From Saprospiraceae bacterium (lineage in GTDB: Bacteria; Bacteroidota; Bacteroidia; Chitinophagales; Saprospiraceae), in NCBI GenBank assembly GCA_020627785.1, contig JAHDGF010000050.1, positions 1-34,902 on the forward strand: a stretch of DNA of 34,902 nt, given 5' to 3'. The notes beneath the pieces are model-generated. The model did no database searches, was not told the DNA's origin, and saw only the letters and a list, made by a program, of their open reading frames with translations. The position numbers and the translations under genes were made by a program. Of this stretch, positions 16,369 to 24,182 are shown piece by piece; position 1 is the first letter of the stretch, and every line of letters starts with the position of its first letter.

Positions 16369-17060
16369 TTATAGTCCTTAATTTCTTTTGGTAAAAATCT
16401 TTTTATTGTTCGTAGTCTTATGGTATTTGGTTCCTCATTTCTGATGCTCCACGCCTCTGACCACTCTTTATTTTTATTCTCATTTTTCGTTATCGCCAAT
16501 GTTTCTGCGACTAGTAATTTCCCATCCGCATCATATACCGAATACGAACTCTCATTACCTTTCTTATCAAACCTAAAATCATAACGACGCACCAGCTGAT
16601 CATTGATGTCCCTGATTTCCCTCCCAGTACGATTGTTTTTGTCATCGTATATGAAATATTCAATCCTTAGCAACTCATCTGTAGCAGCATCATATGATTT
16701 TTTAGAAATGTCATTTCCTTTGTCATCATATTCATAGATGTAATAGCTCAAGAGGGAATCCTTGTAATCATAATAATCGGAGCGCAGTGCATTTTTCTCA
16801 TTCCCCTTATAATCAAATCGTTCAAATGCGGTCAGTTGATTATTTCGATTGTAGTACCAGTTTTCAAATCGTCTGCCTCTTTCATCCGTAATTTTTGTCT
16901 CCTTAAAACTGAGCACGCCTCTGGTAATTTCCTTTTTGGTCTTATCCACAGAATACACCTCAAGTTCTTCCATCGTCCAAAATTTATCTTTTGGCTCTGA
17001 TTGACAAGACCAGAGTAGACTGAGAAGAAGAATCGAATAAATGCTAATTATATATTTCAT
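16365..17060 (-). CDS. Hypothetical lipoprotein with repeated YD.KGN strands
   Basis: The 231-residue protein has a lipoprotein signal ending in LLWSC (Cys19). Residues 60-190 contain several short tandem beta units, for example FDYKGNEKNALRSDYYDYKD, YEYDDKGNDISKKSYDAATD, FIYDDKNNRTGREI and FRFDKKGNESSYSVYDADG, resembling the YD/MORN-like strand repeats of many Bacteroidota lipoproteins. It is upstream of leuS with a four-base overlap, probably sharing its promoter. No function can be assigned, and the coupling to leuS may only reflect shared expression. Confidence 0.7.
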   Translation of the reverse strand: MKYIISIYSILLLSLLWSCQSEPKDKFWTMEELEVYSVDKTKKEITRGVLSFKETKITDERGRRFENWYYNRNNQLTAFERFDYKGNEKNALRSDYYDYKDSLLSYYIYEYDDKGNDISKKSYDAATDELLRIEYFIYDDKNNRTGREIRDINDQLVRRYDFRFDKKGNESSYSVYDADGKLLVAETLAITKNENKNKEWSEAWSIRNEEPNTIRLRTIKRFLPKEIKDYK

Positions 17061-17193
17061 TGGGCTGCAAAATTAAGATTTTACAGGGGATGGCTATTGA
17101 AAAACAAGGATAAAATGATGTTCAAACAAGCGATAAAAGAGCAGAAACACTTGAAATTTGCTTGAATTACTGGCTTATTGGAATTTAGAGGCC

Positions 17194-18144
17194 CTATGTT
17201 CTGCTTAGCCGCAGAATCATCTCATCAATCCAAGTTTCATTCTTTTGATTGTAAAAACCGACATGGCCACCGTAGGATGAAGGGTAGAAGTTGACATATT
17301 TACTGTCTTTCGCTTCCGCAAATGGAGAAGAACTATCCGCTAAAAATGGATCATCAAGAGCGGTAATGATGTGAGTTTCCCGATCAATGGAAGGCAAGAA
17401 CTGAAGGGACATGGCCTTAGAATAATAATCTTCAGCTCCTTCAAAACCATTCATCGGACCCGTATAATATTCATCAAAATCCCACACCTCCTTAATTTTT
17501 TTTAAATGGCTCAAATCAACCTCACCTGGAAATTGTTTTTCTTTGACAATCATTTTTGCCTTGAGCGTTTTTAGGAAATTCTGTGTGTAAAACCAATTGC
17601 TTTTTTTCTTCAACTCTTCGGCACCATCCGATAGATGACATGGAGTGGAAACCGCAATTGCTCTTGAGACATTCGATGGAACTTGGGCAGGATCTTCCCC
17701 TAAATATTTTAGTAGAACATTTGCTCCTAGAGAATACCCGATGATCTGTACTTGATTATATGGTGCTGCGTAGGTATTTAAAATAAAATCTAAATCATTT
17801 GTAAAACCAGAATGGTAACTGGTTAATTTTAAATTAGCTTCACCACTACATCCTCTCCAGTTTAGAGCATATACGTCCCAGCCGTTAGAATTGAGTAGCA
17901 TGCCTATGGATTTCATGTATTGTGAGTCTGAACTTCCTTCTAGACCATGTAATAGAAAGCAAGCTTTATTATTCTTTTCTAAGAGGCAATCTACATCTAG
18001 AAAATCTCCATCCGGTGTGGTTAGTCTTGTCCTCTTGTAATTCGGTTTATCTAACTTTCGATAGAGGGCGGTATATATGGTATTGAAGTGTCCATTTCTT
18101 AAAAATAGATTTGGTCTATAATCCTTAACCTCATGTACTGGCAT
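17194..18144 (-). CDS. YheT-family alpha/beta hydrolase
   Basis: The 316-residue soluble protein has the alpha/beta hydrolase layout of the YheT/UPF0017 family: FLRNGHFNTIYTAL at the N-terminus, oxyanion-region HGLEGSSDSQYM, WRGCSGE, the nucleophile elbow GYSLGAN (Ser in GxSxG), a late acidic residue in ITALDDPFLA and the terminal histidine in SYGGHVGF. Esterase activity on a lipid-like substrate is the usual expectation for the family, but the true substrate is unknown. Its start shares one base with the stop of the upstream phosphodiesterase gene (TAATG), which links it to lipid head-group turnover by context only. Confidence 0.88.
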   Translation of the reverse strand: MPVHEVKDYRPNLFLRNGHFNTIYTALYRKLDKPNYKRTRLTTPDGDFLDVDCLLEKNNKACFLLHGLEGSSDSQYMKSIGMLLNSNGWDVYALNWRGCSGEANLKLTSYHSGFTNDLDFILNTYAAPYNQVQIIGYSLGANVLLKYLGEDPAQVPSNVSRAIAVSTPCHLSDGAEELKKKSNWFYTQNFLKTLKAKMIVKEKQFPGEVDLSHLKKIKEVWDFDEYYTGPMNGFEGAEDYYSKAMSLQFLPSIDRETHIITALDDPFLADSSSPFAEAKDSKYVNFYPSSYGGHVGFYNQKNETWIDEMILRLSRT

Positions 18145-19046
18145 TAAGAGTTATCCTTTATCAGATCTATGAGTAGGTTGGGGTAGTCTGTGATAATTCC
18201 ATCAACACCCATCTGAATCATTTTCTTCATATCGGCAGTTTCGTTGATGGTCCATGGGATTAAATCCACAGAATTCTGTTGGCAAAAATTTACCACCTTC
18301 TCATCAATGAGCTTGAAGTACGGCGAATAGATGTCTGGAATAAATCCCAACTCCTGTATGTTTTTTTCAATGCTTTTTTGATTGGCGACCAAGAATACAT
18401 TTTTCTGGCTAGGGTAAGCTTCTTTCAAGTATTGTAGTACTGGAATACTAAAGCATTGAATACTTGTTCGATCTTCAATGCCTGCATCTTGAATCACTTG
18501 CATCGTCAGATCTGTAAACTCTTTAGGACTTGGATGAAATGTTTCATCTCCTTCGGCTGTTCGCTTGATCTCGATATTGTATAATGGAGCAGGTCGTCCA
18601 AGTTCTTTGGCGTATTTTTCTGAGATGGAAATCATCTGCTCAAGTGCAGGTTTAGTGACCGCGATCTTTTTTTGTTGTTTAAAATTGGGATGATCTTGAA
18701 GTCCTACATCATAATTTTGTAGCTCTTCATAGGTCATGTCATAGATGTTGTATGACTTCTCTTTTTCTTTTTCAACCCTTTTACCATCTGGTGTGCTTGC
18801 AATGTCATGATTGAGAAAAGGCTCATGAGACACGACCACTATTTTATCCTTCGTAACAACAACATCTAGTTCTAGTGTGTGCACTCCTAATTCGAGGGCA
18901 TGCTTAAAAGCAGGAATGGTGTTTTCAGGAAGCAGTCCTCGACAGCCTCTGTGTCCTTGTATGTCTAAATCTTTCAAGTCCATATTTTTTAAGGTAAAAC
19001 AGCTGCTTAAGCTGACCGTGATAAGGATTAAAAATAGTTTGTTCAT
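18144..19046 (-). CDS. Glycerophosphodiester phosphodiesterase lipoprotein
   Basis: The 300-residue protein hydrolyses glycerophosphodiesters (deacylated phospholipids) to glycerol-3-phosphate and an alcohol. A lipoprotein signal ends at SLSSC (Cys16). The TIM-barrel active site is clear: GHRGCRGLLPENT (His32, Arg33, Glu41), ELDV (Glu59, Asp61), SHEP (His74), IEIKR for the next metal-site glutamates, and the closing WTINETADMKKM and GVDGIITDYP motifs. It is probably lipid-anchored and periplasmic. The gene lies one base after the stop of a secreted protein gene and overlaps the YheT-type hydrolase gene by one base, forming a tight three-gene unit. Confidence 0.93.
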   Translation of the reverse strand: MNKLFLILITVSLSSCFTLKNMDLKDLDIQGHRGCRGLLPENTIPAFKHALELGVHTLELDVVVTKDKIVVVSHEPFLNHDIASTPDGKRVEKEKEKSYNIYDMTYEELQNYDVGLQDHPNFKQQKKIAVTKPALEQMISISEKYAKELGRPAPLYNIEIKRTAEGDETFHPSPKEFTDLTMQVIQDAGIEDRTSIQCFSIPVLQYLKEAYPSQKNVFLVANQKSIEKNIQELGFIPDIYSPYFKLIDEKVVNFCQQNSVDLIPWTINETADMKKMIQMGVDGIITDYPNLLIDLIKDNS

Positions 19047-19047
19047 A

Positions 19048-19626
19048 TTATACTCTTGAGCAATAGACGATCGGGCTTATATTATCTATGAGGATGTTTC
19101 CTTTATGACTGAAAGATCCATCCTTATAGTATGCTTCAAGTATGATGTATCGAGCCTCTAGCGTCGTGTTGAATTCAATCAACTGGGTTTCCCAATCCAA
19201 GTTTTCAATAAACTCACTTTCAAATATCATTTGATCTTTCTTACATTTTTTATTTCCGATCCAGACACGCAGTTTGATCGCATTGCCATAACCAGAGTAA
19301 TTATCTGACATCGCAAGGTCAAGGCTGAATCTATAGCAAGCATCTTTTGCCAGTTTACTTGGTAGTCTTTGCCCGATGCTTTCAGCACTTCCATCACCTC
19401 TTGTAATCAAACCAAGATAAGTATCGCCTTCTTGCGCCTCTTCATAGACACCCCAATAACCTGGAAGAATATCTGGTGTAGTTCCTTTTGCACATTTTAA
19501 CCATCCCATCGGCATGGTCGCATCCGCCGGCTCATCTTCGAAAGAGGGATTGGTTAAGGTCACTTGTCCGCTCAGGGCAAATGCAGATATCAATAAAATT
19601 GAAGCTATTCCTACTGTTCTCATCAC
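19048..19626 (-). CDS. Secreted protein with a jelly-roll (galactose-binding-like) domain
   Basis: The 192-residue protein begins with a signal peptide (cut near ALSGQ). The remainder looks like one carbohydrate-binding-type beta sandwich: LTNPSFEDEP and MPMGWLKCAKGT at the start, YRFSLDLAMSDNYSGY in the middle and GNILIDNISPIVYC at the end. This is the pattern seen in domains of Bacteroidota gliding-associated and surface proteins. No T9SS tail or catalytic motif is present. It is the first gene of a unit with the phosphodiesterase and YheT-type genes. A second ATG one codon downstream is equally possible as start. Confidence 0.7.
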   Translation of the reverse strand: MMRTVGIASILLISAFALSGQVTLTNPSFEDEPADATMPMGWLKCAKGTTPDILPGYWGVYEEAQEGDTYLGLITRGDGSAESIGQRLPSKLAKDACYRFSLDLAMSDNYSGYGNAIKLRVWIGNKKCKKDQMIFESEFIENLDWETQLIEFNTTLEARYIILEAYYKDGSFSHKGNILIDNISPIVYCSRV

Positions 19627-19708
19627 TTTTTATCTTTGCGACGAAGATAGGTCAAATAGTGAAAATGAGGTGTTGTGAAAAGATTAAAAATCAACATGAA
19701 GTCTGCGC

Positions 19709-20374
19709 TTAATTCCTTTCGTCTTCGGCCTCTTTTAATCTAATAAGAATTACTCCGTTGGCTCCTCGTTGTCCATAGGCAGCGGCTTCGCTGCCTTTAC
19801 TAACGACCCGAATGCTCTTTATTTCAGAGGTAGGAATTGTTTCTAAATTGGCAATGTCTGTGGGTATGTCGTTAACCAAAACGAAGGGTTCTTGCACCAT
19901 TGCGGAATTTACTCCGCGGTTGACGATAAGGATTTGTCCATCTTTTACTTGAACTTCCCTAAACCTATTGTCCAAAATGTCGAGGATTGAACCGTAGTTG
20001 GCGTAGAAGTTTCTTTCATGTTCTGGGATATTTTTTAGGTCCGTGTAACCCATACCTAGGAAGCTTGACTTTTTTAATGGTTCGCTGTCCTCAGGAAACA
20101 CAAAGTCTATCTTTTCTTCACCTTTGTACGTCCAGTGGATAAAACCATGTTTTGGTGAATAAATAGTCAAGAGTTGAAACTCCATTGGATGATCAAAACT
20201 GTATTCTCCCTTTTTATTGGTGGATTCCTTGATCTGTTTCATGTCAACATAAATCTCCACCTTCTTTATTCCTTCCCCATTATGGTCTTTCACGGAGCCT
20301 TTTAAAGAGGTTGACTGCGCATCAACATTAATTCCTAAAATGAGTGGAAAAATTAAAAGCAGTAAATTCTTCAT
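19709..20374 (-). CDS. Stand-alone TonB-receptor plug protein with CarboxypepD-like domain
   Basis: The 221-residue protein has a signal peptide, then a carboxypeptidase-regulatory-like beta domain (LKGSVKDHNGEGIKKVEIYV, residues about 23-90). Residues about 125-215 match the plug of SusC/TonB-dependent receptors: ILDILDNRFREVQVKDGQIL, PFVLVNDIPTD, IPTSEIKSIRVV, and the diagnostic AAAYGQRGANGVILIRLK. The protein ends there: no beta-barrel follows and no barrel sequence is found downstream, so it is not simply interrupted. Such solitary plugs occur in Bacteroidota, with unknown role. It is divergent from the DUF3098-uppP operon. Confidence 0.85.
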   Translation of the reverse strand: MKNLLLLIFPLILGINVDAQSTSLKGSVKDHNGEGIKKVEIYVDMKQIKESTNKKGEYSFDHPMEFQLLTIYSPKHGFIHWTYKGEEKIDFVFPEDSEPLKKSSFLGMGYTDLKNIPEHERNFYANYGSILDILDNRFREVQVKDGQILIVNRGVNSAMVQEPFVLVNDIPTDIANLETIPTSEIKSIRVVSKGSEAAAYGQRGANGVILIRLKEAEDERN

Positions 20375-20391
20375 GATTATCTATTTAATGG

Positions 20392-20417
20392 ATTGGACCT
20401 GATCCAGATGGTCCAAT
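20392..20417. promoter_or_regulatory. Perfect 8-base inverted repeat upstream of the plug gene
   Basis: ATTGGACC (20392-20399) and GGTCCAAT (20410-20417) pair perfectly around a 10-base loop, 18 bases upstream of the plug-protein start. It may be a leader hairpin or an operator in this divergent gap. No T tract follows on either strand, which argues against a terminator. Confidence 0.45.
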
Positions 20418-20635
20418 GATTCCATCGTAAATTAAATAATATTTGCGAAAGCATAAGCGTCTAATAGACGAACAGAACTTTTCTGTGATCATAATCTTAG
20501 TAGAGTCCACGATTTATCTCTCGTTTGTCTTGTTAATGGTAGAAATCAAAGTCCTCATCGAAAACAGGGATAAAAAGCCCTTCTAAATCTATGGATCTAT
20601 TAAAATTCCTTAAATTTGATGGAATAATACACACA

Positions 20636-21004
20636 ATGGCAAAGAAAAAGAACAAAATCACCTCGTCTAAAAAGGCTGCTGCTGAACAATCTACCAATAA
20701 AGCAGAAGCTAAAAAAGTGATTAAAACTGTGAAGAAAAAGCAGGAATCATTGCCTAAAACTGCAACTAGAAGTAGCAATACTCAGACCGCAGAACCCTTA
20801 CTTTTTGGTAGAGAAAATTACCTCTGGATGTTTGCTGGATTCGCAGTTATTATGATTGGGATGTTGCTCATGATGGGAGGGAGTATGCCAGACAGCAATA
20901 CTTGGGATGAGTCCCTTATCTATTCTACGAGAAGAACCTTGATAGCGCCCTTCGTTATTCTTGTTGGGTTAACCATTGAATTTTTCGCCATCTTCAGGAA
21001 ATAA
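20636..21004 (+). CDS. DUF3098 family membrane protein
   Basis: The start chosen is the ATG at 20636 (122 residues). An upstream in-frame ATG at 20591 would add a 15-residue segment not expected in the family. A lysine-rich, flexible N-terminus of about 50 residues leads into FGRENYLWMFAGFAVIMIGMLL, a first membrane helix, then GGSMPDSNTWDE, and a second helix after YSTRRTLIAPFVILVG. This two-helix arrangement fits DUF3098, a Bacteroidota family usually found between ftsX and uppP. Here it precedes uppP by three bases, but ftsX is not in the immediate upstream sequence. Its role is unknown; context suggests the cell envelope or division. Confidence 0.88.
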   Translation: MAKKKNKITSSKKAAAEQSTNKAEAKKVIKTVKKKQESLPKTATRSSNTQTAEPLLFGRENYLWMFAGFAVIMIGMLLMMGGSMPDSNTWDESLIYSTRRTLIAPFVILVGLTIEFFAIFRK

Positions 21005-21007
21005 ACT

Positions 21008-21802
21008 ATGTCGGAATTATTGGAAGCTCTTGTGCTGGGAATAGTACAAGGGCTCACTGAATTTTTACCGGTTAGTAGCAGTGGACACTTGGAAATTGCA
21101 AAGGTACTTTTGAATGACGATAGTCTTGCTAGTCAAAGCCTATTCACTACAGTCTTGCTTCATTTTGCAACTGCACTTTCCACCATGGTTGTTTTTCGGA
21201 AGAAAATAGCCGAGTTGATTCTTGGGATTTTTAAAAAAGAAGGTAAGGCCGAAAAGAAAATGGTCCTTTTGATTATTGTTTCCATGATACCAGCTGTGAT
21301 TGTCGGGCTGTTCTTTGAAGATTTAATAGAAAGTATATTTACAAGAAATCTGGTTTTGGTGGGAGTAATGCTGCTGATTACGGCCGCCTTCTTGTACATA
21401 GCGGATAAGTCTCATGCGGAAAATAAAGAATTAACCTTAATGTCTGCTTTTGGAGTAGGACTTGCGCAAGCCTTTGCCATCCTTCCTGGAGTGTCTCGTT
21501 CTGGCGCTACCATATCAAGCTCCCTTTTGTTCGGCTTACGCAGAGAGGATGCTGCAACCTTTAGTTTTTTGATGGTATTGCCTTTGATTTTCGGTAAAAT
21601 CGCAAAAGACTTGTTGGATGGATCATTTTTTGAAAACATGCCATCTATTGCCTATTCCTTGGTTGGGTTTGGTGCGGCCTTTGTTGCTGGAATCCTTGCC
21701 TGCACATGGATGATTTCTCTTGTTAAAAAGGCAGGACTTAAATACTTTGCCATCTATTGCCTCGTCGTCGGCATAGCCTTGTTGATCAGCCAAAATCTAT
21801 AA
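21008..21802 (+). CDS. uppP: Undecaprenyl-diphosphatase
   Basis: This 264-residue integral membrane enzyme removes a phosphate from undecaprenyl diphosphate, regenerating the lipid carrier for peptidoglycan and surface glycans. It has the two family motifs: GLTEFLPVSSSGH (15-27, catalytic Glu18 and His27) and LPGVSRSGATISSSLLFGL. The remaining sequence forms about seven or eight membrane helices. Loss or overproduction of this family changes bacitracin sensitivity in other bacteria. It sits in a tight operon, three bases after DUF3098 and sharing one base with truB (TAATG). Confidence 0.97.
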   Translation: MSELLEALVLGIVQGLTEFLPVSSSGHLEIAKVLLNDDSLASQSLFTTVLLHFATALSTMVVFRKKIAELILGIFKKEGKAEKKMVLLIIVSMIPAVIVGLFFEDLIESIFTRNLVLVGVMLLITAAFLYIADKSHAENKELTLMSAFGVGLAQAFAILPGVSRSGATISSSLLFGLRREDAATFSFLMVLPLIFGKIAKDLLDGSFFENMPSIAYSLVGFGAAFVAGILACTWMISLVKKAGLKYFAIYCLVVGIALLISQNL

Positions 21803-22530
21803 TGGAAATCGTACATAAAACATCGGATTTTACAAGCGTTGAATATAATGTTGAAAGCATGATCCTCGTGGATAAGCCTTTAAAGTGGACCTCATTTGAT
21901 GTTGTAAATAAGATGAGATATAGATTAAAGCGCCATTACGGAGTCAAGAAAATAAAAGTAGGTCACGCAGGGACTCTTGATCCATTGGCTACAGGATTAT
22001 TGATTCTATGCACGGGAAAAGGAACCAAGAGAATAGAAGAATTTCAAGGCTTAAATAAGAAATATGAAGGGGTTGTAAAGCTGGGATGTACGACCAAGTC
22101 CTACGATGCTGAAGATGAAGAAGAAAACCACATAGACCCAAGTCACCTGACTGAAAATGAAATTTTAGAAGCCTTTGCGAGTTTTGAAGGGGAGATTCAA
22201 CAATACCCGCCCATGTACTCTGCGTTAAAGGTAGACGGTCAAGCGATGTATAAATGGGCACGAAAAGGCATAAAAAAAGAGATTAAGCCGCGCTCGGTTC
22301 ATTTTTACGAGCTGAAAGTGACCAAAATAGAATTGCCTTTTGTTTACTTTTGTGCGGAATGCAGTAAAGGAACTTATATTCGATCGCTGGCCTTTGATGT
22401 AGGTGAAAAATTGAAGGTTGGAGGATATCTGGCTGGATTGAAAAGGACGGCCATCGGCGAACATAAACTTGAAGATGCCGTTAACTTAGACGACTGGATT
22501 GCTGCCTTCCCCAAAAATGAAAAAGAATAG
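21802..22530 (+). CDS. truB: tRNA pseudouridine-55 synthase
   Basis: This enzyme makes pseudouridine 55 in the T loop of tRNAs. The ATG at 21802 shares one base with the uppP stop and gives 242 residues, fitting the short TruB form of Bacteroidota; an ATG at 21757 inside uppP would add unrelated residues. Motifs are DKPLKWTSFDVVNK, the catalytic-aspartate motif GHAGTLDPLATG, YEGVVKLG, YPPMYSALKVDG and CSKGTYIRSLAFDVG. The next gene, gldA, starts directly after the stop codon with no gap, so truB probably shares its mRNA with the gliding ABC transporter. Confidence 0.97.
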   Translation: MEIVHKTSDFTSVEYNVESMILVDKPLKWTSFDVVNKMRYRLKRHYGVKKIKVGHAGTLDPLATGLLILCTGKGTKRIEEFQGLNKKYEGVVKLGCTTKSYDAEDEEENHIDPSHLTENEILEAFASFEGEIQQYPPMYSALKVDGQAMYKWARKGIKKEIKPRSVHFYELKVTKIELPFVYFCAECSKGTYIRSLAFDVGEKLKVGGYLAGLKRTAIGEHKLEDAVNLDDWIAAFPKNEKE

Positions 22531-23451
22531 ATGTCACTAGTTCTTGATGGAATAACTAAAATATATGGATCTCAGCACGCCTTAGATGAGATTTCATTTA
22601 GCGCCCAATCTGGAGAGATTATTGGTCTGCTAGGCCCCAATGGTGCTGGGAAAACAACCACCATGAAAATCTTGACCTGCTTCATTCCTGCCACGAAAGG
22701 GACAGCAAAAGTCTGTGATTTTGATGTAGTGACGCAGCCGCTTGAAGTCCGACAACACATCGGCTATTTACCGGAACATAATCCACTCTATTTAGAGATG
22801 TATGTGAAGGAATACCTAGAATTAATTGCCCGTATTTTTAAGATAAATAAGCCACAAAAACGCATCGCTGAATTAATCGAAATGACTGGCCTTACCAAAG
22901 AGCAATCAAAGAAGATTCAGTACCTGTCTAAAGGATATCGACAACGAGTCGGCATAGCACAAGCAATGATGCATGATCCGGAAGTTTTAATCTTAGACGA
23001 ACCGACTTCAGGCCTAGATCCGAATCAATTGGTGGACATTCGATCCTTGATTAGAGAACTGGGTAAAGAGAAGTTGGTCGTGTTCTCATCACACATTATG
23101 CAAGAGGTACAGGCACTGTGCAGTCGTGTAATTATATTGGACAACGGTAAGCTAGTAGCCGACGATCCTATCAGCGCATTGACTCAAAGAGTTAGAGGAG
23201 AATCTGTATTGACCGTAGGGTTTAAAAGTAAAATAGATTTGCAAAAGCTAGAGCGTATGGAAGGTCTTAAGGAGATCATTTCTAAAGGCACTAATTTGTA
23301 TCAACTGACCGTAGATGGAGAGCGAGATATACGAGAAGAAGTTTTTGATTTCGCTGTCGCAAATGGAAATAAAATCCTTAGCATGAGTCAGGACAAGGTC
23401 TCTGTCGAATCTGTTTTTCAAAAAATTACTTCAAACAAAGGGGGCGAATGA
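22531..23451 (+). CDS. gldA: Gliding-associated ABC transporter ATPase GldA
   Basis: The 306-residue ABC ATPase has Walker A GPNGAGKTT (35-43), signature LSKGYRQRVG (132-141), and Walker B LILDEPTSGLDP (153-164), followed by a C-terminal extension of about 90 residues seen in GldA-type and other exporter ATPases. It powers the GldF/GldG membrane complex, known from Flavobacterium johnsoniae as required for gliding. Assignment as GldA rather than a generic ABC-2 ATPase rests on the immediate gldF-gldG neighbours. Its start is contiguous with the truB stop, and its stop overlaps gldF by four bases. The transported substrate is not known. Confidence 0.92.
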   Translation: MSLVLDGITKIYGSQHALDEISFSAQSGEIIGLLGPNGAGKTTTMKILTCFIPATKGTAKVCDFDVVTQPLEVRQHIGYLPEHNPLYLEMYVKEYLELIARIFKINKPQKRIAELIEMTGLTKEQSKKIQYLSKGYRQRVGIAQAMMHDPEVLILDEPTSGLDPNQLVDIRSLIRELGKEKLVVFSSHIMQEVQALCSRVIILDNGKLVADDPISALTQRVRGESVLTVGFKSKIDLQKLERMEGLKEIISKGTNLYQLTVDGERDIREEVFDFAVANGNKILSMSQDKVSVESVFQKITSNKGGE

Positions 23452-24182
23452 GAGCAGTATATTGGAAAGAAATTCGAAGTTTTTTAAGCTCATTGATTGC
23501 CTATCTAGTGATCTCTGTATTTTTAGTATTGACAGGATTGTTTATGTGGGTATTTAAAGACACAAGCATTCTTGAATACAATTACGCGGGTCTTGAGCAG
23601 TTGTTTTCCATTGGTCCATTGGTCTTTACTTTTTTGATTCCAGCAATTACAATGCGGAGTTTTTCTGAAGAAACCCAACAAGGGACCATTGAGTTATTAG
23701 CAACAAAACCGCTGACCGATTCACAAATTATACTTGGTAAATATTTTGCCAATTTAACCTTGGTCCTTTTAGCGATTGCGCCTACTTTGATTTACTTTTT
23801 CTCAGTATACCAGTTAGGGTCACCTGTGGGTAATATTGACACTGGAGCAGTTTTTGGCTCCTACATTGGCTTGGCTTTTTTGGCAGCAATCTTTGTTGCC
23901 ATCGGACTTTTTTGCTCAAGTATCACGAATAATCAAATCATCTCATTTATACTCGCCGCTTTCCTGTGTTTCTTTATGCATTGGGCTTTCACTTACTTAA
24001 GTAACCTAAGTATATTTTTCGGTCGTTGGGATGATGTGGTTCAGAAAATAGGAATAAGCCATCATTACAATGCCATCAGCAAAGGAATGATTGACAGCAG
24101 AAATGTCGTTTACTTTGTTTCCGTAATCTGTTTGTTTGTATGGTTCACGCATGTTTCACTCGCTAAAAGAAAGTGGTCATGA
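23448..24182 (+). CDS. gldF: Gliding-associated ABC transporter permease GldF
   Basis: The 244-residue protein has about six membrane helices, for example VYWKEIRSFLSSLIAYLVIS at the start and FVSVICLFVWFTHVSLAKRK at the end. It carries the ABC-2 permease pattern RSFSEETQQGTIELLATKPLTD (a cytoplasmic coupling segment, about 72-93). It overlaps gldA and gldG by four bases each, so the three proteins are probably made in fixed ratio as one complex in the inner membrane. The identity is very likely given size, topology and neighbours. Confidence 0.93.
   Translation: MRAVYWKEIRSFLSSLIAYLVISVFLVLTGLFMWVFKDTSILEYNYAGLEQLFSIGPLVFTFLIPAITMRSFSEETQQGTIELLATKPLTDSQIILGKYFANLTLVLLAIAPTLIYFFSVYQLGSPVGNIDTGAVFGSYIGLAFLAAIFVAIGLFCSSITNNQIISFILAAFLCFFMHWAFTYLSNLSIFFGRWDDVVQKIGISHHYNAISKGMIDSRNVVYFVSVICLFVWFTHVSLAKRKWS

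Noticed and set aside
17068..17075. TAATTTTG on the minus strand as a -7 box for the lipoprotein-leuS unit
   Set aside because: It lies only about 8 bases before the start codon and no TTG is at the right distance upstream, so it is not a convincing promoter.
19631..19649. TATCTT/AAGATA inverted repeat just upstream of the secreted beta-sandwich gene
   Set aside because: The arms are only six bases and AT-rich, and no promoter or terminator feature supports a function.
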